From: Magnolia sinica
Taxonomy: Eukaryota > Streptophyta > Magnoliopsida > Magnoliales > Magnoliaceae
Reading direction: 5' to 3'
DNA length: 64,000 nt
Assembly (NCBI RefSeq): GCF_029962835.1
Contig: NC_080588.1
Coordinates: forward strand, 19,486,001-19,550,000
The position numbers and the translations under genes are program-made. Position 1 is the first letter of the stretch, and every line of letters begins with the position of its first letter. Shown here in pieces: positions 34,976 through 48,100 of the stretch. The notes beneath the pieces are model-generated. The model saw nothing but the letters and a program-made list of their open reading frames with translations. It did no database searches and had not been told where the DNA came from.

Positions 34976-35518
34976 GTTATGTTACATGACAGCTCTTTAA
35001 ACAATTTTAATTATTAGGGTCTCTTCTACGTGAAGCTATTATACATCGACCGACCCACCAAGGTGAGTAGCTGACTCTGTCACATGAGTGAGAGATGGCC
35101 AACTGAACTTATCTTTTTTGGATGATTAGCGGCGACTTTTCGGATTATGATAAAATTCGGCCATAAAGCATTCCGTATTTTTTATTGTGATTTCAATGCT
35201 ATGTGACATCATTTGTAAAAATCTGTGTGTCAGTAATTGTATGAAATGATGGCAATCCGGATTGATGATTTGGCATCCCATGCGTAAATTTAAATCCCAT
35301 GCGAGAGACTGAAAGCGCGAGAAGGTTTCAAAGTCCAACTGGTTGGACGATAAGTTAAGGTGCAACAGCGTATATCTTCTGACCTTTCATTTTAAGGGTC
35401 CACCAGTGTACAACTTCTAACCTTTTATGTTTCGCCCACTAGTGTACAGCTTCTAACCTTTTCATTTATTTGGGACATCAAACCCATCCATAGGTTTGCT
35501 GAATGCTGAGAGATACCA

Positions 35519-36010
35519 TGCGCAAAAAATCAGCCACACCCCACTCATTGAGCGGACCACTCTTGTATTTTTCTATTTATCAAGCCCACCCTATGAGTGG
35601 ATGGAGATGGTTTTTGCACCAGGTGGCCCCCATGGTGGGTTCTAACTTTTGGAAGGATTAGATGCCTTGTGCACTTAAAAATATTGGAGCTTATTTGTTG
35701 GGTGGAGCATAACTTATGGTCAAGGTCTCAAGTCCAAGCGGTTGGACTACAAGTTATGACCCACCTAGAGGATAACATCCACCCTGGCCAATGGATTGAC
35801 CCATCATGGTGGTCACCTTGTGCAAAAATCAGCCACATCCACACCCATTGAGTAGATCAAAGCTATATTTTTGCTATTTATCAATGACTAAAAGTTAGCT
35901 TCAATAATGTGGCCCACCTGAGAAGTGGACGGGGCTGAGTTTTGCACTAGGTGCCTCATGGTTGGGCCAACCTATTGGAAGGGTTCAATATTACATGCAC
36001 TTAAATATGT
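35519..36010. repeat. Spaced direct duplication (~300 bp period)
   Basis: Two diverged copies share, in order, 'tg(c/t)gcaaaaa(a)tcagccaca', 'ctatttatcaa', 'gagtggatgg/gaagtggacgg', 'gttttgcac(c/t)aggtg' and 'gcacttaaa(a)(a)tatt'. Copy 1 runs about 35519-35690 and copy 2 about 35820-36010. Probably remains of two related mobile elements. Confidence 0.6.
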
Positions 36011-36524
36011 TGCAAGTATTTATCCTATTTCATCACATCCAGGATGTGATATGGTTCCGAAGGATGAACTGAATATGGGTAGTTCCAATACAATTTTATT
36101 CTTGAACAAAGATACTTTGCCTTAACATTAATATTGAGGTTCAAAGAAAAGGGAAAGGCTTATGGTGGAAACTTAGGCACCCAGAGACGAGGCAAGGAAG
36201 GTATCTGCTGGGTGGATGGTACCTTGATAGTCTTAACCTGTTGGACTTGCACCGTCTCAGACACAAGGCACACTTGAGAGCACGCCTTGTTCGACTTACA
36301 CCTCAGCCACACAGCGCACACCTGTTGGACTTTCAACTTCTCAGCCAAACAGTACACCCACACGTGAGAGCAAAACGCAGGGCTCAGATGGGCCCACCGT
36401 GATGTGTGCGGTGACATCCACACCAACCACCGGATACATCACTCAATGCCATACCTAGGGTACAAAAATCAGGCACATCCATCGTTCAATTGGAAAGTGT
36501 ACAAGGGAATGCCCACCCTCCAAA

Positions 36525-36662
36525 CAGTTTCCTTTGTGTTGCAAACATAAATAAGGCACCAGCCTCATTTTGTTGGCCTGAGGCCTAACGTGCAGTTTCC
36601 TTTTGCGTTGCAAAACATCAATAAGGGACCAGCCTGATTTTTTTGGCCTGAGGACTAACATG
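36525..36662. repeat. Tandem duplication, 68-70 bp unit
   Basis: Units 36525-36592 and 36593-36662 both start cagtttcctttt/g and include 'aataagg(c/g)accagcct' and 'ttggcctgagg'. Confidence 0.85.
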
Positions 36663-37659
36663 CAATGGCGCATCTTATGGCCAAAGTGAATTTCATATAA
36701 ACATCCAGGAGGGCCCGTATAACTGATGGGTGTCCCTCCCGCTTTTCTTTCCCTCAGTACAGCCCGGCTGACTATTTTTCGGCACACGCACCCGCCTATG
36801 GATTGAACAAACCTCCTAAAAGTGAGGCCAACGTCACATGCGTGTGGCACTCGCAAAGCCTCCAGGAACTGATGCAATGCATGCATGTAGTTCCATAGTT
36901 GTAACCAAACCAAACATGCTTCCTTAGGATTTCTTTACTTTTCTTAAATCAGCGTCTTACAAGCATATTAAAGGAATAATTCCATCCCAAGCTATCCCCA
37001 TGATTGTTTAATATTAGAGGAATAACATATACAACGCTCATGCAGAGAGGATGGGAGTGTGAGCTGAATGCGGAGTACGAGGGATCATGGTTTCAACAGT
37101 GGACGACACACCCAAATTTTCTTGTTCTGCAGCCCACTCAAGTTCTATATCTACCTCATTTTAGACATGACATCCTAGCATGATTCCACACACCCCCAAA
37201 AAAAATGTACGGATCGGATGTCACACAGTCATCACAGGGGGCTATAATGCCTTTTTTGCACAGGCTCCATAGTAACGCGCCTTGCTCGGGCTACATCCAA
37301 AGAGGCAGTAGTTGGGTAGCGGGCTGCTCGAATGGAAGAAAGAACACCTGGCAGATAAAATCCCAGCAAGAAGCACCACTGCATCCACAAATGTGGGTAA
37401 TGCCCTAAATACCCTGACCAACTAATGCCCTTTTTTAAGTCTCAAGGTCTAGAACTCCCCTAAACTAATTGCTTGGCAAAACTGTCCAAAGTTGCTGGCA
37501 TTCTATATAAGATGCAAATCAGAAAAGACACTTGCATATCAAAAGGCTCTAAAACATAACTGACTGTTCATTAAATATTTCCATTAATAGATACAAAAGT
37601 GAAACTATTCAGCTTCAAAACCTATAATTCACCATTCAACTAATATCATCATCATTGGG

Positions 37660-37678
37660 TGTGTGTGTGTGTGTGTGT
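37660..37678. repeat. (GT)n microsatellite
   Basis: About nine GT dinucleotides, some 210 bases downstream of the E4 stop codon, probably in or just after the 3' UTR. Confidence 0.9.
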
Positions 37679-37886
37679 AGACATATAGATGGAAAAGCGA
37701 CTTCTATTTTCGCTTTTCATGTTCCCATGGCAAGGCAACCCTGTTCTTCATGAACAGGACAACAGTGAATTTCCATCATATATGCTGATATGAGAATTGA
37801 GCAGCTTCAGTGGATTTTCTCACGGCAGGATGTTCGCAACCAGAGCTCCACTTAGGAACCGAATGAAAGAGCACTTGAAAGAAAAG

Positions 37887-38093
37887 CTATTGTTCCATTG
37901 GGTTCCAATCAGCTGAAGTAATTTTACCTTTTGTGTTTTGGAAATCTACCTCAGAACTTTGCATGTCCAGTGCTAGCCCTTGGCTTTGCTTCTTCAACTC
38001 CTGTGCTCTTACAAATTCTTCAATCCTTGCCTTCAGTTCAACATCCGGAATAAGCATGTCTTGAGTAAGGTGTGATCGGTTGAATGGATCACT
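37887..38093 (-). CDS. UFD2: E4 gene, last exon (U-box, second part, and stop)
   Basis: 207 bases including stop, acceptor 'atcgcag'. It encodes [35 protein letters not shown], then a poorly conserved tail ending NPMEQ. Confidence 0.95.
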   Translation of the reverse strand, partial: SDPFNRSHLTQDMLIPDVELKARIEEFVRAQELKKQSQGLALDMQSSEVDFQNTKGKITSADWNPMEQ

Positions 38094-41000
38094 CTGCGAT
38101 AGACATAAACGAGAAGAAAGAACTAAATATAAATATATCATAACAATTTATTTATTTTTTCTGCAGTAGAGAAATGATTTTGATGGTGCAAAAGATCAAT
38201 TGAACCAACAGCAATGACAATGACAACGACAACGACAACAACAGTACATTATCACTGAGCAGATGTCTCTGGATTACTGGCCTATCAACTGTGATTCTCG
38301 ATGAAGGTAAGATGACGGGATCCTTCATCAAAGTATACTGCAGCAACAGCGACACAAGTGTGGATGTCAGTGTATGTTTTGTCAGTCCCCAATAACAACA
38401 ACAACAACAAAAACAACAATAATAAAGAGAATATGGGCTTGTTTTCTCTGAAAGCTTTAAGAAGGATGGCGACTACCCAATATTCATGAACCATAGGACT
38501 TCGAACCCAGTTTCTATGTTGACAAAGGTCCACGTTTAAGCTTTTCTTTAAAGAGACCTCGTACTACAAACCTTTTTTTTTTTTTTCCCCTGAAATTCTA
38601 CATTGGGTGAAAACTACCAACCCTGTTTCAGAGGTCTATGGAAGAGTCCCTGAGAAATAGAATGGTTTGGAACAAAAACAAGATGTAGCACAGTAATAAA
38701 GGAAATATTTCTTAAATTCTTCCACAGCCCTTTGGCAGGCCTTCCTGTCTTAATACTAATCAATTAAAACAAGAGGCAAAAAACCATTTCGCGGGGCCAT
38801 ACTAGTAGTTGTAAATAAATTAATAAATACATAAATAAAGAAAAAGACAAGAAATTTTGGGGAAGGTGAACTAGGTGTCACAGAATCAAATGATTCTTCC
38901 ATTTCAGATTAGAGGTGTATGGTTTGAACAGGTTGAAGCTGCATGGGGAGGAAACAAAGGGCCTTTCATCTTTATGTTCAGCGTAGGTTAATAGGGTAAA
39001 AAAGGCATGGTCTCAAGCCCTATAAATTGGATTAAGGCTAGCTGTCATAAGCCCATCAAGATTCTAGGCTGAGCTTGGCCTACGCATCCATTCCAGTTGC
39101 GGGCCAGGCCAGGCCCAAACCTTGTTCACTGTCACACCTAAATTTCCGTGTGGGAATACAAATTTTACCTTAGAAGGATTCCCTTAATTATCCTGAGGAA
39201 TCCTATGAATCTCGGCCTGAGGATATGTATACTATCCTCAGGCCCCGAGTTAGCACAAGTGGGGTCCAACGAAGATCCAGACCTTCCAGACCAGGGCCTA
39301 CCATGATTGTACCATGCTCCAAATCTCCCAGTTTGGAATTCAATCTATTGCCCTTTTCCATTGGCCATAAACATCGCTGTACTTCTCATAACCATCTGCA
39401 TGCTACCGAATGGAAGGTCAGGATGGGGCCTAGTCCATCAACAGTGATGCCCATTAGATGAATGGTATTGGATGCCCGAAAATGGGGCTCCACTTGTAGG
39501 AACTCAACATCAGAGTAAATTATACTAATCCATAGACTGAGGAACATATAATTTCACTCTACATGTATTCTATAACAACAGAAATACATTTCCCATTTTA
39601 AAAATTGTGTATCCTGCAGGTCAGAAACATGTCTTTGAACTTGTACAATGTGTTCATGTCACCTGCACACAAATAGACATTTCTACGTTCACTCCAAGTC
39701 CGCATTCATTGATCTCCTGTAAAAAGATAAACTTTTACCTGAATGGGGTCAAGAAATTCATCCGGTATTTCTCCAAGGACAGCTTCAATGTCCATTGCAT
39801 CAGAAGCTGCCATTTTTGCTTTTGCACCAAGCTCAACAAACTCCTGAATCACCCTTATATCTTCACCTATTTTCCGCAGAACATCTGTTGCATCAGCAAA
39901 CAACTGGAGCAGACTTGAAAATGTCAGACTACATAAAATCAGTCCCGAATCCATGAAAATTAAATTATATATATATATATATATAACACAACAAATATGC
40001 TCTAATAGATATAGCAGCTTTATTTCAAGTGAGTACCTGTTCGTTGTATGAACGCCCATCCTTCGAGATGGCACTTGGGAATACATTTTCCTTGTCTCCT
40101 CTTGCAACATGAACATATATTCTGACAATCTTCAGGAAAAAAAAAAAAAAAAAAGCGTTGACCAAATAAGAAATCACACATAGGCAGAAATGGGCACTTT
40201 CTGTTTAAAGGTAAAACCAAAAACATTATTTAAAAAATGAAATATTCAGAACTGGAGCTTTATTTCGACTTCGGTTAGCCTGAGTTTTTTTTTTTTTTTT
40301 GTCATTTCTTTTTTGATAAGAAGTAATTATATTAAATATATATTTAAAAAATATATATATAAATTATATTGGTCCCACAAAATAGTCTATCTCAACATAT
40401 TCTTTTTGAAGGGGAGTAAATCATATCATTTACTTCCCTTACATTTAACCTACAGTATAAATGGAAAATCTAGTTAATAACAAAGGTTAAATCTACTTAG
40501 ATTGGAATCCCCTCAAGAGGCCCACTTAACAACATTTTGTGAACCTCCCTCATCCATGAAGGCCTCAAAAAAGACAGAAATGATAATCTTACCTAGAGTG
40601 CAAAGTAATGCAACTAAAAACCCAATTAATTACAAATCCATATCATTTTCTTTTCGAAAGATGCAAATCTAGATTTTCCCCTTTCTTATTCTTCAATCTC
40701 GGCCCAATGCTAGCAATGAATTTTTATTACCATTTTTTGAACGATGAGATTTCATTGAAAAAAAGGCCGAAGCCAAGATATACAAATATACAAAAATACA
40801 ACCACAACAATAGAAACGCCCCCCAAAGGACATGAATGGGACACTGAGAAAACTACGCTTCCACCCACTCCTACACATTAAGAATAGCTCGACTGAAAAC
40901 TTGCACTGCTCAATTTCTTTTGTTTCTGAAACATCCCTTGTTCCTTTCCCACCATAAAGCCCATGGACTTGCTAACAAGTTAATCGCCACCTCTTTTTCC

Positions 41001-42109
41001 CTTCTTTTCATATCCCTCCAAGCCAAGTAGTTCCTCTATCTTGTTAGGAAACACCCATTGAACCCCCAAACAATTGTAGAAAATGATCTCAGACCTTCTT
41101 GGCAAATATGCAATGAATGAACAAGTGATCCATAGATTCCGCATCTTTTAAACACATCAAGCAAACGCTCGGAAGGATCATCTTTCTCTTGCGCAAATTG
41201 TCTATTGTTAGAGCTTTATTCCTTCCCACTAGCCAACCAAAAGCAGCCACCTTCAAACGAGCACCATAATGCCACAGGAATGCCGTTAAAAATACCCCAT
41301 GGTTTTCCTCACTTGCACACAAAAACCGATAGAAGGATCTAACTGAGAATGAGCCTGACTAATCCTTTAACCACCTTATGGAGTCCACCTCCATTGAGAT
41401 TGGAGAAGACTTTGCCAACAACTCAAGCAATTGAACCACTTCTTCAATCTCCCCATCCGATAGGTTTCTTCTGAAGGTAGGGACCCACGTTACCTCCTCA
41501 CTGCTAACTGAGTAAAACTTAAACACCTCCTCCCCCTCTTCCCTAGCTAACCCTGCTAATGACGGAAACATATCACCCAACCTCACATCTCCCACTCATC
41601 TATCATCCCAATATCTAATTCTCTTTCCATCCCCAAGTGAAAGCCTATTCCCTTCTACACTGTTTCTTTTAGGGAAGTTATCGACTTCCACAAATAAGAA
41701 GATCAATACAAAGATGACGCTTTAGTCCACCACCCCCCTTCCTCCACCTCATATTTTCTAGAAATTAACTCCCACCATCTAGCTTCTCCCTCAAGCCCAA
41801 ACCTCCAAATCCATTTCTCAAACAGAGCTAGATTCATCTCTTCTAACTTTAAAATTCCTGCTCCTCCTTGGACCGCTGGTTTGCACACTTTAAAATTCAC
41901 GCCGCAAGTTCAGTATTCAAGTTATCCGACCCAAAGCACCGCACCCGACACGTGACTATGGATCTACTATCAAATGTCTCTTAATAAATGCATTAACATG
42001 CAACCCATTCAAGATCATAAAGAAATTATCATCATCAATGGTTAGCTATAATAATCATCATTCATGAATGACAATAATAACTAAGCACTTGAACATTTAT
42101 CAGTCCCCC

Positions 42110-42145
<36 letters not shown>

Positions 42146-45100
42146 CAATAACTAAAACAACTAAAGTCTTCTATTAGCTGCTCCTTCAAAGTCCAACATC
42201 TTTAAGTGAAAGGTTCAGGGTTGCTCAGGTGCTCCTCTAGTCCTCTGGTCGCGTCCGGATCCTGAATTTTTAAATTCTCAATAGGGATGAGCCTCGCAAC
42301 CTAGTAAACAACTTTGAACAACAAATTTAATATGCATATATATACAATAACATGAATGTCCAATAATCATATTAGAGTAATAAATGAAAGGAACAATTCA
42401 TAATATTATCATTGGTTGATATCAGTGTCTGAATCATAAATATGCCATCATGTTGATCCAAACCCACCTGATTGCTATGCAACCTCCAATAACATGCTGA
42501 CCCTAGCCAAATAGCGTGTACGGTTACTAGCACGGCTAATGGGTCTCCTAAATGGTACCAGATAGGGTTCGAAATATGTGCACTGTGTTAGTTCACAACC
42601 GATGCACTTAGAAAGTGTGCATTGTGTTAGTTCACAACCGATGCACCTTACTCATTATAATATACAAAATATAAAGATCTCATCACATTATAAAATGCAT
42701 AATTAAAAAGTTGAGTCAAAATTGCTTACTATCTTAAGTCCTCTTCATTTCCTTGCACTCCTCGATCACAGACTTCTGTGATCTACTCCACCATAATAAT
42801 ATTCATATACTTAGGCACTAGTTCACATTTTTTTTTTAAAAGCTATTTAATCAAAATTTTCATTATACATTCCAATTAGTCCATCCTAGACATATCTCTT
42901 AACCAATTATATTTAAAGCCTTCTAATTAGCCCAGCAGGGCTCAAATCAGTATTTGGGTGGCTTGGATTATCTTAAATATTTTTACAAAGAAAAATATTG
43001 CCTAAGATGGACACTTCTTCCTGACATGGTCCACTTGAATTCTTTATTAATCTCTTCTTCTTTTTTTGGCGGGGGGAATTACACTCTAAAATGAGCTGTC
43101 AGAAGGGATGAACGGCGTGGATTTCACCATCCATCATGGTGGATCTCTTGTGGGCCACTCGAATGGCGTAAAAAAAGTTTTTAATAGTGGTCATTCAAGG
43201 CGTCTGTATGGCCCACATGAGATTTGATTTATTTATTAATTTTTTGCTTCAATCTAGGCACCCTCCTCATAAGGTGGTCCAGTAGACTAACTAAACAGTG
43301 TTGGTATCTCTCATTTTTCATGGTGGGTTCCATCTAAACCACACATGGGAACTCCCTTTGTAGGATGACTACTCGTCCAGAGTCTGCGCCTTGCCAGCCT
43401 CTGGATACAAAGGTCATTACACTTCTATTTATAATATATTTTAATATATACCTAAGTTGGTATATAAAAAAAAATTCCACAAAAAAGATTTTAATAATAG
43501 TTATCTCATGTACAGTGTGGTCCAGAGACACATGGATCTACTTGATTAAGTGGTCCACAGACACATGGATCTGCCTGATTACGTGGGCCACACTAAATAG
43601 CTGAATAGCATGTAATAAAATGAATACATCAAGATGAATCACCTATGCGAAATCTACCAAAGTTGAGACAATCTAATATCTAAATCTTTACCATAATCAC
43701 AAATTGAACAATCAAATAAAAATCAAAAGAAATGATCTTTAAATTACTTATATTGATAATCAACGGTATGGATCAACTTGAAGAGGATAGGATTGCCAGA
43801 TACAACACACCAAAGTTCTCACACTATGAATGGATATGATTGGTGGAGAGGTGCACTCATCCACCCCTCCTTTATACTAAAATGGGCTAACGCCCAATCA
43901 CCAGAACAAGCAGATTTCATCCCTCATTCAAGGGATTGAATCATATCACTTTCAAATTAAGTTTCAACTCTTAAGTGTCATTTGATTCAAATCCACCTGT
44001 GGCCCATCACCATGATCTGACTTGATCATCTTAACATATGAGATATGAGGGAATCAGTGGTTTTCTATTTTCTCCAATGGACTCCACATGGTCAAGATAG
44101 ATTCATATTAAAAAGGTCAAAATTAACAGTTAAGATGAATAATAGATTGAAAACGGTCCTATCACTAAGAATCATTTGGTACAATTAGATTCTCCAACTC
44201 ACGGCCTACATGGCCAACCATCCTACACAACTAACAATGGTTCCATTCATCACAGATGTACAAAGGAAGAATCCTTTTAAAACGAATTCTCCTTGGGTTA
44301 CTCTTAGGATTCATGAATGGTTGATCCATCTCTCGATTCTAGGCTTAACGTGACCCATCAAAAATAATGTAAACTGTTCATCTTAAAGGAAATACATACT
44401 TAATGAAGAATTGGATCTATGATGGACAATATTGAAAAATTCAAGCACCAAAGATCTAAGGAAACCAATGAGGAATGAATGAAATCAAAGATTTGAAGTG
44501 AAGAAACCAAGGAAAATGAATATTGAAAATTCAAGGCCAAAAAAATCATGTTCTAAAATTCCGGGGCCAGAAAAACAAAATCCTGAAAACTACAGAAACA
44601 GCCCTTTAATGCCATCGAAAGAAAGTTCAATCCCATCGAACCCTCTTTGATTCAATTGAGAAAATCATGAATTTCCAAGTTAGTTGTTGGACATATTCAT
44701 GCACCCTTCGATGCCGTCGAAGGTGCAAGCGACTGCGTAAATTCAAAATGGGTTTGCAAACTTTTCTGAGGCAATACGAAAGATTGAGTTCCAAAAATAT
44801 TTAAAGGAGTCCCTAGGATATGCCAAATCATTTTCTAGGGTTTGGAAAGGAAGAGAAGGCCAAGGTATTCCATATCGGTAACGGTGGCCGTAATGGTCTC
44901 CACCATTACCGATACGGGTATTGGCCGTAACGGCCAATACAGGGGTGTAACGACCGTTATGACCCCCCACAACGGTTGAAAATTTTCTTTTGCCCGAAAA
45001 ATTCTAAAAAAATATCTAGAAAATTAAGAATAATGTAAATATTTCAAATTTGTATTCATTTTTTGTTTTGAACATGTTTATGATAGTGTAACGGTCCACT

Positions 45101-48100
45101 GTTTGGTGAGAGTGTTGTATCAGGTTGTCTAGTGAATTGTTTAAAATGACTGTCTCTAATGTTTACACATCACAATCAAGCATTAGAACTAGAAATCAGA
45201 AAAAGGCATAAATACAGTTTTTTCAAATTTTTGAAAAAAACAAAGGCCCTCGGAGATTCTATTTGCACAAATCACTTCAATCCACAAATTTAATCTTAAA
45301 AGCTATAGTAAGAGTGGTCGGAATCTGTTGTAAAATGATATAGGAGAGTTTTTAGAATGAGATAAGTGAAAAAGTGGAGAAAAATGAATTTAAATAGGAA
45401 AAAAAAAAAAAAAAGTGATCGTTTTTCGACCGTTAAGAGAGTAACGGTCGTTATGCCCTGTAACGGCCTTTACGGCCACCATAACGGCTGGTACGATCTT
45501 AAAAAACCAACTGCCCCTTTTTCGCCCCTGTATCGCGTAACGGTCATGGCTGTTACTTATACATATCGACCTTTATGGGCGTATCGTAACAGATACGGAA
45601 CACCTTGGAGAAGGCCTAGGTGGAGCACCGACAACATTCTTCCACTTCGATTTCTTCACGGGTTCTAGTAGATCTTTTAGTTTTTCTTTTGTTTTTGAGT
45701 TAGCTATGAGTAGCTAATCTCTTAGCTAAGGCTAAAGGATGAAGCTTGGAGTTTTTCTTAATGTTTAATTTACTTCAATTTATTTGTTTTATATGTTGAA
45801 CAATTCATTGAGATTTGATTTGAATGAAGAAGTATTTCTAGTTTACTTTGAACCATTGTCAACACCGAGCACATTGGATGCTTAGGAAAGCTAAGAATAG
45901 TTTCTTATCTATTTTGCAAGGGATAGATTTGTAAAATCCATTGATCTATCGTAGACTCTGGGCACGATAGATGCTTTGAATTTCCTGCGATCAATACTTT
46001 GATGCATGATGTGGGAACTAATTCAATTGAAGTTCAAATCTATTTTGATATATGAATGATGGTTTAACAGAATTATTTACCGATTGGATAGGATAGGACT
46101 TCGATTCCAATTGAGTTATCCATTGAATCAATAAATTCGATATTGTGAATGTTATGAGTGGATTCCTGGATCCTTAGTCATTTATTTATTTGTTTTAAAC
46201 CCTTTTCCAAAATCATTGGATTGAAAACCCAGACAAACAATTAAACTTAGATTAGTTTTAGACTGTGTTTCCCATTCCTTGTGGATTCGACCTCGGTCTC
46301 ACCGAGTTATTACTACTTCGCAACCCTGCAATTGGGGTTCGTTAACACACATCATGGCAAGTCCCACCTATTATGACAAGAATTCAATTCGGCCCAAAAT
46401 TCATCCCGTTGTTTCGGTTTGCACGACCATAAACAAAAGAAAAACACTATCTGAAACCTAATCCCCTTTCCTTTAGCACCATTGACGCTGTGTATTTTCT
46501 TATCCAGCTGTCTTCTTTGCTCTAGGTTGCTGAATTCCATATCAGAAGAATACCTCTAGCCACTCCAAGCACATCCGTTGCTAACCACTAATTTTCCTTA
46601 CCACCAAATCCAATTAATCAGTTGTTGGTCTGTTTCCAGCCACTTCGTTTCCTTGATCGCTACCAACTGAATTTTATATCTTTTACACATCTTTAGATGC
46701 CCTCTTTTTTGCGCGCACCCCAACCGTCGTACATTTCAAATCATAATCTTCATTGATAGGTTTATTGTCCCCTCCTAACCCCCCATATCTGCATAGACTA
46801 TTTGAGTTGTTGCCATTGTCTTCCTGCCTCACCACTATTACTGTTTTGAACCTACTTTGGGACGATTGGTCTGCCCCTTTCTTCAACCCATTTAAAATAA
46901 GATACAGTCTTTCGGTCTACCCTCGAAAATTACCCCCACTAAACGCGCAACCTCCATCATTACCATTTTTATCCTCTTCATACCTTGGGCCATTGAGATC
47001 CTTCTGAAATGCAATTGCGCCACCTCTGTCTCTGCTGAATAATCATGCGATCTATTGAATTCCTTAACCTCCCGATTTTCCGGATGGTGCTTGAGAGCCA
47101 AAGGAGTTACACATGCTGTATCTTCAAGCTCACCAACACCAACTTCATCCCTATGAGATAACGTTGTACCTCTTGTCCCTCTGCGCAAAGGGGCCCTCCT
47201 TGCCTCGAACTGTGGGATCTGTGGAGCACCATCTGCTCCAGAGAGAGACTATACAAAGAGGGTGTACCCAGTGTTCGCAATATCGATACTATCGGCCGAT
47301 ATTATCGGTATCGCAACCCGGCGATATGAAACCCGTCGGAAGATACCAAGAATTTTTTTTAATTGTATGTAAATATCCAAAAAAAAAGAGAGAGGGAAAC
47401 TTTCAACAAGTGGATTTCCGTACTTGTAGAAGTGTTTGCGCTGATCGGAAGCTACATTTAGTGGGCCATTCGAATCAAAGTGCGTTGTTCGTAGGGAATT
47501 GATTTCGGAAGATATTGCGAAAAAAATCCGGAGAAATCCAGAGATTTGGGAGAGAAATTAGGGTTTTAGGGGACGAACCCTCTCTGCTTTGAAATAGGGC
47601 TTCCGAGCCTTTTTTTAATCGCGCAGTCGAAAGTCAATTTCATGCGAAGATATTCGCACATGAAGTACATGCGCTAGGATGATAGGTGGGGCCCATTGTG
47701 ATGTTTGTGAGCAATCTGCCACGTCCATCTATTTTGCAAGCTCATTTTAGGACATGCGACCGAAAATGAGGTGGATCCAAAACTCAGGTGGGCTGCACGA
47801 GAGGAAACAGTAGGGATTCAGTGACCATCGTTGAAACATTTTTTTGGCCACATAAGTTTAGAATCAGGATAAGTTTTTATGTTTTCACTTCTTCCCAATG
47901 GGAATGACCTCATAAACAGTTTGGATGACATATAAACATCAAGGTGGATCCTAGGAAAGTTTCAACGGTAGGAAACTCTTTCCCCAGTTTTCCCTCTCGT
48001 ATGGCCCACTTGAGTTTTGGATCCGCCTCATTTTCTGTGCATCTCCTAAAATGAGCTCGTAAAATGGATGGATGGGGTGGATTTCTCACAAACATCACAG

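Larger units (their letters stand above)
34981..37886. other. Intergenic region between element B and the E4 gene
   Basis: No coding region can be supported. Contents: three imperfect ~40-base units with 'gtgtac(a/g)(a/g)cttctaacctttt' (about 35362-35465), a ~300-base spaced direct duplication (35519-36010), a 68-70 bp tandem duplication (36525-36662), MITE-like 'gggcccaccgtgatgtgtg' near 36389 and a (GT)n run at 37660-37678. The part next to 37886 is expected to hold the 3' UTR of the E4 gene; no clear polyadenylation signal was singled out. Confidence 0.5.
41931..44374. other. Unassigned, transposon-like part of E4 intron
   Basis: No coding domain recognised. It has a C-run followed by (CT)n at 42106-42146, a 39-base tandem duplication (42578-42650) and MITE-like words ('catcatggtgg', 'gggccac') between 43130 and 43600. 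It probably consists of diverged non-coding elements; I cannot name them. Confidence 0.35.
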
